From JAHEME01 sp034435035 (GTDB lineage Bacteria; Chloroflexota; Anaerolineae; Aggregatilineales; UBA3940), in contig DAOTXW010000026.1 of the NCBI GenBank assembly GCA_034435035.1, positions 1 to 49,288 of the forward strand: a stretch of 49,288 bases of DNA, in the 5' to 3' direction. Below the pieces are notes generated by a model. It was not told where the DNA came from. It did not search any database and saw only the letters and a program-made list of their open reading frames with translations. The position numbers and the translations under genes were made by a program. This document shows positions 38,501-45,822 of the stretch, piece by piece; within the stretch, counting starts at the first letter, position 1, and each line of letters begins with the position of its first letter.

Positions 38501-39187
38501 CGGGTCGTCCAGATCAACCTTGGGGGTATCCATGCGCCAGTACACGACGACAAAGGGCCTGCCCGTTTTCTGCGCAGCCGCCAGCGCTTCTTCGAATTCC
38601 CACTCGGTGCCGGAGAGATACTGGCCCCCATCGGGCTTTTTGTAGCGGCTGTGATCGAGCGGCGTGCCCATCCGCGACCACAGGATCACGACCACGATGT
38701 CGCAGTCGGAAGGGCGGGCAAGGCCATTGTTGATGGCAGTCTGCGGATCGATGGAGGCCAGCAGGGGGGTGCTGTCATCCGGTTTGTCCCAGGCGACCGT
38801 CTCGATGGTGATCTTCTCTTTGTAGATCGGGTCGTTTTGCAGTTTGCTGATCGCCTTCATCGCCAGCTTGCGCTCGTCGGCCACGTCGCCGGGGGATGAC
38901 AGAAACACCCGGACATGTCCGCGCGCTTCAAAGGTTCCCTCTGCCTGCCTGTCCAGCGCATCGGCCAGCGCAATCAGGCGGCCAACCACATCGTCGGGCA
39001 GTTCGGTCTGCCGGATGGTGATACGGATGTCGCTGCCGATGGCGACAGCGGTTGAGCCGGTGATGTCGCCGACTGAAATATCGGGTTGATTCAGGAGGTC
39101 TCGCAGCCGGTCGAGCGCGGTTCCATCGCCTGCTTTGAGGGCAGCAAGCGCCGGTTCGATTTGCTCAATGAGTTGTTCGTCGGTCAT
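35540..39187 (-). CDS. DGR target: DUF4062 - STAND NTPase - FGE/C-type-lectin protein
   Basis: 1215 residues from the ATG at 39187 (AAAGG upstream). Residues 1-90 form a small N-terminal domain. About 91-200 is DUF4062 (VRVFLSSPGDVADERKLA), a domain common in STAND and conflict proteins. About 317-760 is an NTPase of the nSTAND type with FPGLRAFGPEDAPIYFGR, Walker A GASGSGKSS (356-364) and Walker B LIFIDQFEEL (449-458). It is interrupted at about 577-741 by a DUF559-like nuclease segment. The C-terminal FGE/lectin domain (about 985-1215) ends with the variable repeat, KVLRGGAFYCDQSN onward, 15 bp before the stop. A second short insertion lies near residues 1055-1079. No signal peptide is seen, so it acts in the cytosol. 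Likely role: ligand sensing by the diversified lectin domain, coupled to NTPase oligomerisation. Confidence 0.92.
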   Translation of the reverse strand: MTDEQLIEQIEPALAALKAGDGTALDRLRDLLNQPDISVGDITGSTAVAIGSDIRITIRQTELPDDVVGRLIALADALDRQAEGTFEARGHVRVFLSSPGDVADERKLAMKAISKLQNDPIYKEKITIETVAWDKPDDSTPLLASIDPQTAINNGLARPSDCDIVVVILWSRMGTPLDHSRYKKPDGGQYLSGTEWEFEEALAAAQKTGRPFVVVYWRMDTPKVDLDDPDLEEKIVQRGRVKAFFDSFVNPDGSIRQGYNSYTSPTEFGDIFELHLRKLVARLIDEGQRRGERREVGIDTVNIVPPVTWPPGVSPFPGLRAFGPEDAPIYFGRGTETDKLVKRLSEPDCRFLAVVGASGSGKSSLVGAGLIPRLAENAIEGSRDWPVVTFTPDEWGVGDPFDSLAGALIADPLRLNSRGLASSLRTQPDNLREVLVQALNGAPGWAKALIFIDQFEELFTRVQDEALRRAFAAMLAETAQSPRIKTVITMRADFFHRVAELPALAGLLKAHENRTFPLSAPGSIDLYEMITGPARVAGLQFESGLAQQILYDTGDDPGALALMAYALQQLYEEAMDAPSPLAPRPSPLAPLPEGEGNRGERYREMATQAMRDAARELRQRQTDAETVLWECLRNRRLGGLKFRRQHPLPNTHYVVDFFNYESGLVVEIDGPIHEVRQAEDQARQQDIEALGYRVIRFSNNQVLHDLQAVLLAILSHAAPHAAQEQIPLPEGEGFRVRALTWRAYEGFGGVQGAIGEQAKDAFERLSKPAQDALPVVFRELVEVDERGTATRKRAPLSSVVCDAACEELVQALTNARLLMTSGGEYPVVEVAHEALFRSWPRLKAWIDEAQDDLILLRQVRAAADEWERKGQPDYLRWPAERLELVYKMQERQQPRLSEMEQDFIEPEQARLLREIADIRTGHQRRRWIGERLATIGDTRTGIGLDERGLPQIDWLPVAPGGEIEFEAQRFAVWPFYVARYLITHRQFQAFLDAPDGFEDGRWWKDFPQEFVRQQMLAATQQYDNYPRDSVSWYQCVAFTRWLDFKYREHGLFDLLPPLPSPLAPLPQGEGKRGGGLRGEGWQVRLPTEWEWQWMAQNGVEARQYPWGDWDGHPRANTTEAGIGDRSTAVGMYPHGAAACGALDVAGNLWEWCLNDYGNPQVVDGFGNGGTKVLRGGAFYCDQSNAACANRIDSSPHFRHNFFGVRVVVGPLSLRL
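35558..35676 (-). repeat. DGR variable repeat (VR) in the target gene
   Basis: 119 bp with the same length as the TR. The encoded protein reads RGGAFYCDQSNAACANR and then IDSSPHFRHNFFGVR, against RGGAFNNNQNNAACANR and NNNNPHNRNNNYGVR in the template. Sixteen substitutions occur, each at a template adenine and affecting 13 codons. The last 24 bases, up to GTTGGCCCG, are identical and would act as the homing-initiation (IMH-like) end. Confidence 0.95.
35949..36013. repeat. Palindromic repeat, copy 2, in frame within the FGE domain
   Basis: Nested inverted repeats: outer arms CCCTCACCCC and GGGGTGAGGG, inner arms CCCCTCTCCC and GGGAGAGGGG. Read on the minus strand it encodes PLPSPLAPLPQGEG, an insertion just before the conserved WQVRLPTEWEW of the FGE fold. 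Confidence 0.8.
36976..37014. repeat. Palindromic repeat, copy 3, edge of the DUF559 insertion
   Basis: Perfect arms AAATCCCTCTCCC and GGGAGAGGGATTT around a TCA loop. CCCTCACCCT precedes it, as in copy 1. Confidence 0.8.
37390..37431. repeat. Palindromic repeat, copy 4, other edge of the DUF559 insertion
   Basis: Inner arms CCCCTCTCCC and GGGAGAGGGG around TCA, with outer CACCCC and GGGGTG. A second partial GGCCAGGGGTGAGGG unit follows directly (to about 37456). Confidence 0.8.
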
Positions 39188-39276
39188 GGGCAGCCTTTCT
39201 ACTACACTGGCAAGTATTCTAGGCTGAATGGGATGAAATGGGAAGCGTATCTGCTCACCTGGGCGGCATGAAAAAA

Positions 39277-39304
39277 ACAGGATCAGGCGCAAGCCCGATC
39301 CTGT
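39277..39304 (-). terminator. Rho-independent terminator upstream of the DGR target
   Basis: ACAGGATC and GATCCTGT arms followed on the minus strand by a run of seven T. It begins seven bases after the stop of the remnant at 39312 and separates that unit from the target gene start at 39187. Confidence 0.75.
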
Positions 39305-39311
39305 GTCCGGC

Positions 39312-39498
39312 CTACCAGCCCCGGCGCTCGTAGGCGTACTGATTGGTGGCCGGGAAGGGCAGCGCCAACTGCTGGATGATGCGAATCTTCTCGCCTAGCA
39401 CCTGCCAGCGGATCTCAGCTTCGTAGGCGGGCATGGAGCGCATCCCGCGCCGCCTGCTCGATCAGATCCATCAGGTGCTCGATGTTGAAGATGGCTGC
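39312..39498 (-). pseudogene. Frameshifted remnant of an unknown gene
   Basis: On the minus strand, FNIEHLMDLIEQAAR in one frame appears continuous with MPAYEAEIRWQVLGEKIRI and LALPFPATNQYAYERRGW in another, ending at TAG (39312). A good terminator follows, so this was a real gene end. The 5' part is missing upstream. The function is not recognised. Confidence 0.5.
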
Positions 39499-39654
39499 GT
39501 CCTATTGTACAGCATCCTGCCGGGCGGGGGGAACCCCCTCCCCGTCCTCGCCCCGCCCGGATGGGCCTCCCCCTTGCAAGGGTCGAAGACCCGGAGGGGG
39601 TGGGAGCGGCGATCATCGTCCGCAGCCGCGCCCGCGCCGACCGGCACCGTCAGC

Positions 39655-39705
39655 ATCAGCGTGCGGGAGGCCCTGGCCTACGAGCAGGGGCGCGGCATGG
39701 GCCGC
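39655..39705 (+). repeat. 51-bp direct repeat, right copy
   Basis: Matches 33383-33433 with one mismatch (the permease TAG stop reads CAG). It encodes a fragment ISVREALAYEQGRGMGR with no permease attached. The segment 39499-39654 contains GC-rich hairpin sequence (for example CCTCCCCCTT and GGAGGGGG arms) and no gene. Confidence 0.85.
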
Positions 39706-39767
39706 CCTCCGCTTGACTCTGCCGCCCGGGGCGCCGATCATAGAGGCGGAGAGGAGAGGCTCTTACT

Positions 39768-40592
39768 ATGCACCCCCGAAAACCATCCCGGGCCGCGGCG
39801 GCCGTCATCGCCGCGCTGAGTCTGATCCTGCTGCTGGGCAGCTGCATGAGCAGCCCGGCCACCCAGGCCCCCGGCGCCGAGGAGCCGGCTGCTGAGGAAC
39901 CGGCTGCTGAGGAGGCCGCCGGCAGCCGGCTGATCCGCGTCTCACAGCCGATCACCATCGTGGACCGCGCCGGCGCGGCGCTGGGCGACGGCGAAGTGCG
40001 CCTGTACGCCCCCGCGACCGTAGGCTACGACGAATCGTTCGAGGTGCGGCTGGAGATCGAGGTCACGGGCGCGCTGGCGGGCACGCTGGCCCCCGCCCCG
40101 TCCGCCACGCCGGTGATCGGCACGCCGCGCCCCACCCCGTCGCCGCTGCCGCTGGCCGACGCGCAGTTCATCGAGGTGCGGGAGTTCATGGGGGCGCGGC
40201 TGGGCGGGCTGGATGCGGGCCGCTTCCGCATCGAACCGGTGCCGCCCGACGGCCTGCGCCAGATGCAGCCCGCCGCCATCAACTGGTGGAAGTGGAATGT
40301 GCAGCCCGCCGGCCCGGAGGCGGCCGGCCTGCGCCGGCTGGAGGTGATCATCTACCTGCCGGCGGCGCTGGACGACGGCACGCCGCACCCCGAGGACAGG
40401 AACCTGATCCCGCTGGAGATCACGGTGGAGGGGCCGCCCGCGCCGCCCCCCACCCCCACCCCCACCCCGTCCCTCGGCGGCGCAGGCTCCACGTTTGACC
40501 TGTGGGTCGGGCGGCTGGTGGCGCTGGGCACGCTGGTCAGCCTGCTGTACGGCGCCTACCGCTTGCTGCGGCGGCGCCCCCGCCGGACGTGA
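39768..40592 (+). CDS. Lipoprotein with C-terminal membrane helix
   Basis: 274 residues. A lipoprotein signal peptide ends at LLGSC, followed by a Glu/Ala/Pro linker repeating EEPAA. The middle part (SRLIRVSQPITIVDRAG to DLRQMQPAAINWW, EVIIYLPAALDDGTP) is predicted beta-rich. A Pro/Thr linker (PPPTPTPTPSLGG) and a C-terminal membrane helix with a basic end (VALGTLVSLLYGAYRLLRRRPRR) follow. A lipobox plus a C-terminal helix is unusual. The gene ends 7 bp before the TPR gene. I do not recognise the central domain. Confidence 0.7.
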   Translation: MHPRKPSRAAAAVIAALSLILLLGSCMSSPATQAPGAEEPAAEEPAAEEAAGSRLIRVSQPITIVDRAGAALGDGEVRLYAPATVGYDESFEVRLEIEVTGALAGTLAPAPSATPVIGTPRPTPSPLPLADAQFIEVREFMGARLGGLDAGRFRIEPVPPDGLRQMQPAAINWWKWNVQPAGPEAAGLRRLEVIIYLPAALDDGTPHPEDRNLIPLEITVEGPPAPPPTPTPTPSLGGAGSTFDLWVGRLVALGTLVSLLYGAYRLLRRRPRRT

Positions 40593-40599
40593 CGCGGCG

Positions 40600-41187
40600 A
40601 TGACGGCTGACTCCACGGTGCGGCGCTCCCGTCTGGGCCTGCGCCTCGGCCTGAGTGCCCCGCTGGTGGCCGCGGCCTTCTGCCTCATCAACTGGGCCAT
40701 GCTCAATACGCCAGACTCGCGGGCGGATTTCCTGTTCGAGCGGGGCTTCTACTCCTGGCGTACCGGCGATCAGGCGGCAGCCATCGAGGCGTTCACGGCG
40801 GCCATCGCGGCGAACCCGGAACATGCGGCGGCCTACCTGCAGCGGGCGCGCATCGCCGCCGATCAGGGCCGCTACGCTGACGCCCTGTCCGATTACGATC
40901 GGGTGCTGGCTCTGTACCCGGACGCGGTCTTCGCCTACGCAGAGCGCGCCGCCGCCCACGCCGCGGTTGGCGACTATGCCGCGGCGGTTGCGGACTACAC
41001 ACGCGCCCTGGCGCTCAAGCCCTACTATGCCGACGCCTACTACCGGCGCGGGCTGGCCTACGAGGCCCTGGGCCAGCCGCAGGCCGCCGCTGAGGATTAT
41101 GCCCGCTTCCTCGACCGCTATGGTGCGGAGGACGCCCGTACCGCTGACGCCCGCGCCCGGCTTTCGGCGCTGGGGGCCGAGCCGTGA
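40600..41187 (+). CDS. TPR-repeat protein with N-terminal membrane helix
   Basis: 195 residues from the ATG at 40600. A membrane helix (LSAPLVAAAFCLINWAML) is followed by four TPRs of 34 residues (FYSWRTGDQAAAIEAFTAAIAANPE and similar). TPRs form protein-binding solenoids. The gene follows the lipoprotein by 7 bp, so the two are likely co-transcribed and may form a membrane-bound complex. The start is chosen by frame and proximity; a clear ribosome-binding site is not seen. Confidence 0.85.
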   Translation: MTADSTVRRSRLGLRLGLSAPLVAAAFCLINWAMLNTPDSRADFLFERGFYSWRTGDQAAAIEAFTAAIAANPEHAAAYLQRARIAADQGRYADALSDYDRVLALYPDAVFAYAERAAAHAAVGDYAAAVADYTRALALKPYYADAYYRRGLAYEALGQPQAAAEDYARFLDRYGAEDARTADARARLSALGAEP

Positions 41188-41198
41188 CGGGAAATCAA

Positions 41199-41227
41199 CA
41201 GGGGCAAACCGTTGGGGTTTGCCCCTG
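41199..41227. terminator. Bidirectional hairpin between convergent genes
   Basis: Arms CAGGGGCAAACC and GGTTTGCCCCTG (12 bp, perfect) with a GTTGG loop separate the TPR gene (stop 41187) from the minus-strand gene ending at 41251. Confidence 0.7.
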
Positions 41228-41250
41228 CGATTCGCCCCTGAACGCCCCGA

Positions 41251-42819
41251 TCAGTCGTCGTTATCCTTGATCGTGATGGTGATCTTCTTGGCATCCCCGA
41301 TGGTGCCATTGGTCACATCGGTGATAGTCAGCACGATCGTCTCGTTGCCCTCGATGGCAACGTCCTCCTCGATGCGCAGGCGGTAGCTCATGACCGTGGT
41401 GCCATCCTCGAACTCGATGGTCAGCGGGTCGAGCATGGTATAGTCCACGTTCTGGGTGGCCGAGCCGCCGGTGACGGCGATGGTCACCTTGACCTTGCTC
41501 TCGGACGGGTTGCTCAGGATCAGATCGACGTTCTCCTTGCCGTCCTCCTCCTTGAAGTCGATCGTCTCGACCTTCCAGGTGGCTTTGGGCGCCGGGTCGT
41601 CGTCGTTGATCGTCAGCAGGGCCTCCGCCTGGCCGAGCACGGCCCCGTTGGCGGCGCTCAGCGTGAGTTTGACCGTCTCGTCGTCCTCATCCATCGCGTC
41701 CTTGTTGATGACGACGGTCACGGTCTTGATCGTCTCGCCCGGGTTGAAGGTGACGGTGGCCGCGTTCTGATCGGTGAAATCGGCGGCCTCGGCGGCGGTG
41801 CCGTTGCTGGTGGTGAAGGCGACCGTCACCGCGCCGGGCAGCGCCTGGCTCAGGATCAGCGTGATCTGGCCGTCATTGGCCTCGCTGGTGCTGTAGGCCA
41901 CGGCGTTGAAGCCCACCCACGTCGAGGTAGGGGTCGGCGCCAGCGAGATCGGCGTCCCCGGGGAAGGCGTGCCGCTGCCCCCGGGGGGCAGCCCCGCGGC
42001 GATGGCCTCCCGCGAGGGGCCATCCAGCGGGAAGAAGGTGTGGTAGACCGGCCCCAGCGCGGCATTGCCGGCTACCGTGCCATACAGGTTGTGCGGCCAG
42101 TACTGTGACGGCATGTAATACAGGAGTTTGGTGCTGTCGGGCTGAAAGTACATCCGCAGGTAGGTGCTGCACGGGGCCTGTATCTCCTCATGGTTGAACA
42201 GGGATCCCCGCTCCACCGGGATGGTCTGCAGGTGGTATTCCACATCCGTGCGGGAGGTGCCGTATGTCCACTGCACGATCACCACGCCCTTCTCCGGCGC
42301 GCCGTTGGTGGAATACATCGGCACGCGGGAGTAGCACTGGATATCCGGGATGCCGCCCACCGGCGTCTGCAGCGGCACCGGGTCCTTGCGCCAGGTGTTC
42401 TGAGTATCGCACTGCAGGAAGACCTGGTCGATCAGGCGGATGTTGCCGCCCTTGTCGTCGGTATCCAGCATCTCGATCCGGTACAGGGCCTTCTCCTGAT
42501 AGCCGGCCAGAGCCGCCGCCGGGATGCTGCCCGTCTGCCAGTAGAACGGGCTTTGCTCCTGCAGGATCGACTCGCTGATCTGCGCCAGCAGCTGGCCGCT
42601 GGTGGCGTCGTAGATCTCCAGCCGGAAGAAATCCTCGTTGCCGGTCGCGCCGGTGTCGTCGCGGCTGTAGGTCAGGGTGATGCCCAGCTCGACCGATTTG
42701 CAGTCGGTCTTGCCCTTCTCGATCCACGTCTCCAGCGCACGGGTCTCGCGGGGCTGCGCCAGCAGCGCGGCAGCCAGCGCGATCACTCCCAGCAGCGCGA
42801 TGGTCATGCGTCGTCGCAT
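41251..42819 (-). CDS. Exported Calx-beta domain protein
   Basis: 522 residues from the ATG at 42819 (GAGGAG upstream). A Sec signal peptide (MTIALLGVIALAAALLAQPRETRA) is followed by a beta-rich domain of about 200 residues with two or three disulfide-capable Cys, a Pro/Gly linker, and two Calx-beta repeats (INKDAMDEDDETVKLTLSA with LLTINDDDP, and EEDVAIEGNETIVLTI ending TITIKDNDD). Calx-beta repeats bind calcium. It is a probable surface protein, related in design to the product of 18860-20803 but lacking DUF4397. Confidence 0.88.
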   Translation of the reverse strand: MRRRMTIALLGVIALAAALLAQPRETRALETWIEKGKTDCKSVELGITLTYSRDDTGATGNEDFFRLEIYDATSGQLLAQISESILQEQSPFYWQTGSIPAAALAGYQEKALYRIEMLDTDDKGGNIRLIDQVFLQCDTQNTWRKDPVPLQTPVGGIPDIQCYSRVPMYSTNGAPEKGVVIVQWTYGTSRTDVEYHLQTIPVERGSLFNHEEIQAPCSTYLRMYFQPDSTKLLYYMPSQYWPHNLYGTVAGNAALGPVYHTFFPLDGPSREAIAAGLPPGGSGTPSPGTPISLAPTPTSTWVGFNAVAYSTSEANDGQITLILSQALPGAVTVAFTTSNGTAAEAADFTDQNAATVTFNPGETIKTVTVVINKDAMDEDDETVKLTLSAANGAVLGQAEALLTINDDDPAPKATWKVETIDFKEEDGKENVDLILSNPSESKVKVTIAVTGGSATQNVDYTMLDPLTIEFEDGTTVMSYRLRIEEDVAIEGNETIVLTITDVTNGTIGDAKKITITIKDNDD

Positions 42820-42951
42820 GGGCCTGCTCCTCATCACAGGATGGTCTGAGCGAAACGGGCTTCGCCCGGACAGGTTGCCAGAACGGCGATCCGGCTCCAT
42901 GATAACACCATCCGCGCCGCGGCGGTAGACCTGATTGGACTCTATCCGGCA

Positions 42952-44202
42952 ATGACACCGACCTTCGCTGCACAGCGCCGCACGGGGCCGGGGCTGGCCG
43001 CTCTGATCGCCGCCGGCGTCGCGCTGCGCCTGCTGATCGCGCCGCTGGGGGCGCATCCCGGCGATCTGCCTGCCCTGTCACGCTGGGCGGACGCGCTGGC
43101 CGCCGTCGGCCTGGCGGGCGTCTACCCGGCCACTGACGCCAACTATCCGCCGGCGGGCCTGGCGCTGATCGCCGCCAGCCGCGGCCTGTTCGGGCTGCTG
43201 GCGCCGGGGCAGAACGCCGCCGGCCCCCTGTGGCTGGTGTGCCTGAAGCTGCCGGCCATCGCCGCCGATGCCGCCGCCATGGGGATCGCGGCCCGGCTGG
43301 GGGATGGACGGCGCGGGCCGGTCGCCGCGCTGGCCTTCAACCCGGCGCTGATCCTGATGAGCGCCTGGTGGGGTCAGATCGACAGCGTCTACGCGGCGCT
43401 GGCGCTGGCTTCCGTGGCGGCGGCCGGCGCGGATCGCCCGCTGCGGGCCGGGCTGGCGCTGGGCGCGGGCGGGCTGGTCAAGCTGCAGGGGCTGGCCTCG
43501 GCGCCCGCCGCCCTGATCGCCTGCCTGCGAACAGAGCCTGAAGGCGGGCGGCTGTCCCGTGCAGTCCGGCTGGGAGCCGGGTTCGGGCTGGCAGCAGCAG
43601 CCGGCCTGCTGCCCTTCGCGCTGATCGGGCAGGCCGGGCTGGTGATGCAGCGCAGCGCCGCGCTGCTGACCACTCCCGGCTGGCTGACCGTCAATGCGCT
43701 GAATGGGTGGTACCTGCTCACCGGCGGGGCGGGCAACTGGGCCTTCAACGCGCCGCTGACCGCCCCGGATACCGCCGATCTGCTGCCGGGCCTGCCCTAC
43801 CGGCTGGCCGGGGCGCTCCTGCTGGCGGGCTGGACGATCACCGTGGCGGCGCTGGCCTGGCGGCGCACCGACCGGGCGGGCTGGCTGCTGGCCGGCGCGC
43901 TGCTGCAGCTGGGCCTGTTCCTGTGGCCGACGGGAGCCCACGAACGCTACGCCCTGGGCGCGCTGCCGCTGCTGGCAGCAGCCTGGGCGGCCTGCCCGCC
44001 GGATGCGGGGCGGCGGTTCGCGGGCCTGCTGACCCTGCTGACGCTCGGCCACACCCTCAACCTGCTGTGGGCAGCGCCCCCGCACCCCGCCCTGGAGCCG
44101 CTGGCCGGCGGACGCGCCGCGGGCCTGATCCTCGCCGTGCTGCTGACCACCGCCGGCCTGTGGGGGCTGGCGGCGCTTGCCATGCGCCCACCGAGCCATT
44201 AG
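42952..44202 (+). CDS. GT-C-type membrane glycosyltransferase (mannosyltransferase-like)
   Basis: 416 residues with about ten to twelve membrane helices. The N-terminal loop with RWADALAAVGLAGVY and NYPPAGL, the WWGQIDSVYA motif and the late HERYALG are typical of the DUF2029/PIG-M-like GT-C family, which uses polyprenyl-phosphate sugars as donors outside the membrane. The acceptor may be a glycolipid or glycoprotein. It is followed 41 bp later by moeA. No other glycan genes are near. Confidence 0.78.
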   Translation: MTPTFAAQRRTGPGLAALIAAGVALRLLIAPLGAHPGDLPALSRWADALAAVGLAGVYPATDANYPPAGLALIAASRGLFGLLAPGQNAAGPLWLVCLKLPAIAADAAAMGIAARLGDGRRGPVAALAFNPALILMSAWWGQIDSVYAALALASVAAAGADRPLRAGLALGAGGLVKLQGLASAPAALIACLRTEPEGGRLSRAVRLGAGFGLAAAAGLLPFALIGQAGLVMQRSAALLTTPGWLTVNALNGWYLLTGGAGNWAFNAPLTAPDTADLLPGLPYRLAGALLLAGWTITVAALAWRRTDRAGWLLAGALLQLGLFLWPTGAHERYALGALPLLAAAWAACPPDAGRRFAGLLTLLTLGHTLNLLWAAPPHPALEPLAGGRAAGLILAVLLTTAGLWGLAALAMRPPSH

Positions 44203-44243
44203 ACTCTGCGGGGCATCGATCCACCCTGCTGCGAGGTCGCCTC

Positions 44244-45479
44244 ATGCCGGAGTTCTTCACGCTGGTTTCGCCCGATGACGCCCGCGCTGCGTTCCTGGCA
44301 CACGTCCGCCCGCTGCCGGAGGTCGAGACGGTGCCGGTGGATTCGGCGGTGGGCCGCGCCCTGGCCGCCGCGATCGCGTCGCCTCAGGTGCTGCCGGAGT
44401 TCCGCCGCAGCACGGTCGATGGCTACGCGGTGCGCGCCGCCGACACGTTCGGCGCGAGCGAATCGCTGCCCGCCTACCTGAAGCTGGCCGGCGAAGTGCC
44501 GATGGGCCGCGCCGCCGAGCTGGACATCCGCTCCGGCGAGGCCGCGCTGGTGCATACCGGCGGCATGATCCCCGCCAGCGCCAGCGCCGTGGTGATGATC
44601 GAAAACACCCAGCTCACCGGCCCGGACGAGGTCGAGGTGCGCCGCCCGGCCGCTGAGGGCGAGAACGTGATCGACGTGGGCGAGGACATCCACCCCGGCG
44701 ATCCTATCCTGCCGGCGGGGCACGTGCTGCGGGCGCAGGACATCGGCGGGCTGCTGGCCGTGGGCATCACGGCCATCCCGGTGGCGCGGCGGCCCCGCGT
44801 GGCGATCTTCGCCACGGGCGACGAGGTGATCCCCCCGGAGCAGGCCACCCGTCCCGGGCAGGTGCGCGATATTAACAGCCACACCGTCGCCGCGCTGGTG
44901 GAGCGGGCCGGCGGCGTCGCGCTGCGGCTGGGCATCCTGCCCGACGACTTTCCGGCGATGCTGGCGGGCGCGCAGACGGCGCTGGCCGAGCATCAGGCGG
45001 ATATGCTGGTGTTCTCGGCGGGCAGCTCGGTGAGTGTGCGCGACATGACCGCCGATGTCTTCACCCGGCTGGGCGAGCCGGGCGTGCTGGTGCATGGAGT
45101 CGCCACCCGGCCCGGCAAGCCCACCATCCTGGCCGTGGGCGACGGCCGCCCGCTGATGGGCCTGCCCGGCAACCCGGTGAGCGCCTTCGTACAGTTCCTG
45201 ACGCTGGGGGTGCCCGTAGTGTACCGTCTGCAGGGCGCGCAGGAGCCGCCGCATCCTGTGCTGCGCGCCCGGCTGACGACCAACGTCGCCAGCGCAGCGG
45301 GCCGCGAAGACTACGTCCCCGCCCGTCTGGCTGAGCGCGACGGCGAACTGTGGGCCGAGCCGATCTTCTTCAAGAGCAATCTGATCTTCACCCTGGTGCA
45401 GGCCGATGCACTGCTGAAGATCCCCCTCAACCGGGCGGGGATGGAGGCCGGCGAGTGGGTGGAGGCGCGCAGCCTGTAG
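44244..45479 (+). CDS. moeA: Molybdopterin molybdenumtransferase MoeA
   Basis: 411 residues from the ATG at 44244. Domain order fits MoeA: N-terminal LPEVETVPVDSAVGRALA, STVDGYAVRAADTFG, the GEAALVHTGGMIP region, the MoCF-like domain with IFATGDEV and DINSHTV, and GLPGNPVSAFVQF, with a C-terminal domain. It inserts molybdate into adenylated molybdopterin during molybdenum-cofactor synthesis in the cytosol. No other moa/mog genes are present, so it is detached from the rest of the pathway in this window. Confidence 0.96.
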   Translation: MPEFFTLVSPDDARAAFLAHVRPLPEVETVPVDSAVGRALAAAIASPQVLPEFRRSTVDGYAVRAADTFGASESLPAYLKLAGEVPMGRAAELDIRSGEAALVHTGGMIPASASAVVMIENTQLTGPDEVEVRRPAAEGENVIDVGEDIHPGDPILPAGHVLRAQDIGGLLAVGITAIPVARRPRVAIFATGDEVIPPEQATRPGQVRDINSHTVAALVERAGGVALRLGILPDDFPAMLAGAQTALAEHQADMLVFSAGSSVSVRDMTADVFTRLGEPGVLVHGVATRPGKPTILAVGDGRPLMGLPGNPVSAFVQFLTLGVPVVYRLQGAQEPPHPVLRARLTTNVASAAGREDYVPARLAERDGELWAEPIFFKSNLIFTLVQADALLKIPLNRAGMEAGEWVEARSL

Positions 45480-45486
45480 CGGGGCG

Positions 45487-45790
45487 TCAGGCGGCCCGAT
45501 CCCGGAGCGCCCGCCGGCGGCGGCGCCAGCAGACCCACATCGCATCGAACAGCAAAAAGACCCCGATCAGCGCCCAGGCCAGGGGCGGGCTGCCCTGAGC
45601 CCCCTGCAGCAGCGAGGCGCTGCGCCCAGCACCACCGCCGACGACCAGATGATCTTGAGGTTGAGCATGCCGGCATAGGCTTCGCGCCCATGCGCCTGCC
45701 CCAGAAAAGACTGGAGGCCGATGCCCGGCAGCGGCGGCAGCCAGCCCGGCAGTCAGAGGTAAGAAGCCTCCTCGCCGGGCCGTCCCTGCA
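45487..45790 (-). pseudogene. Frameshifted C-terminal fragment of a membrane protein
   Basis: On the minus strand WLPPLPGIGLQSFLGQA, AYAGMLNLKIIWSSAVVLG in one frame continues as ASLLQGAQGSPPLAWALIGVF and LLFDAMWVCWRRRRRALRDRAA in the next. The switch is near 45610-45625. Two hydrophobic helices with a basic C-terminus resemble the end of an ABC permease. An in-frame stop lies upstream and no start is seen. Either a remnant or an assembly error. Confidence 0.5.
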
Positions 45791-45822
45791 ATGACGACAG
45801 CGCAGGAAAGTGAGCCAACAGG

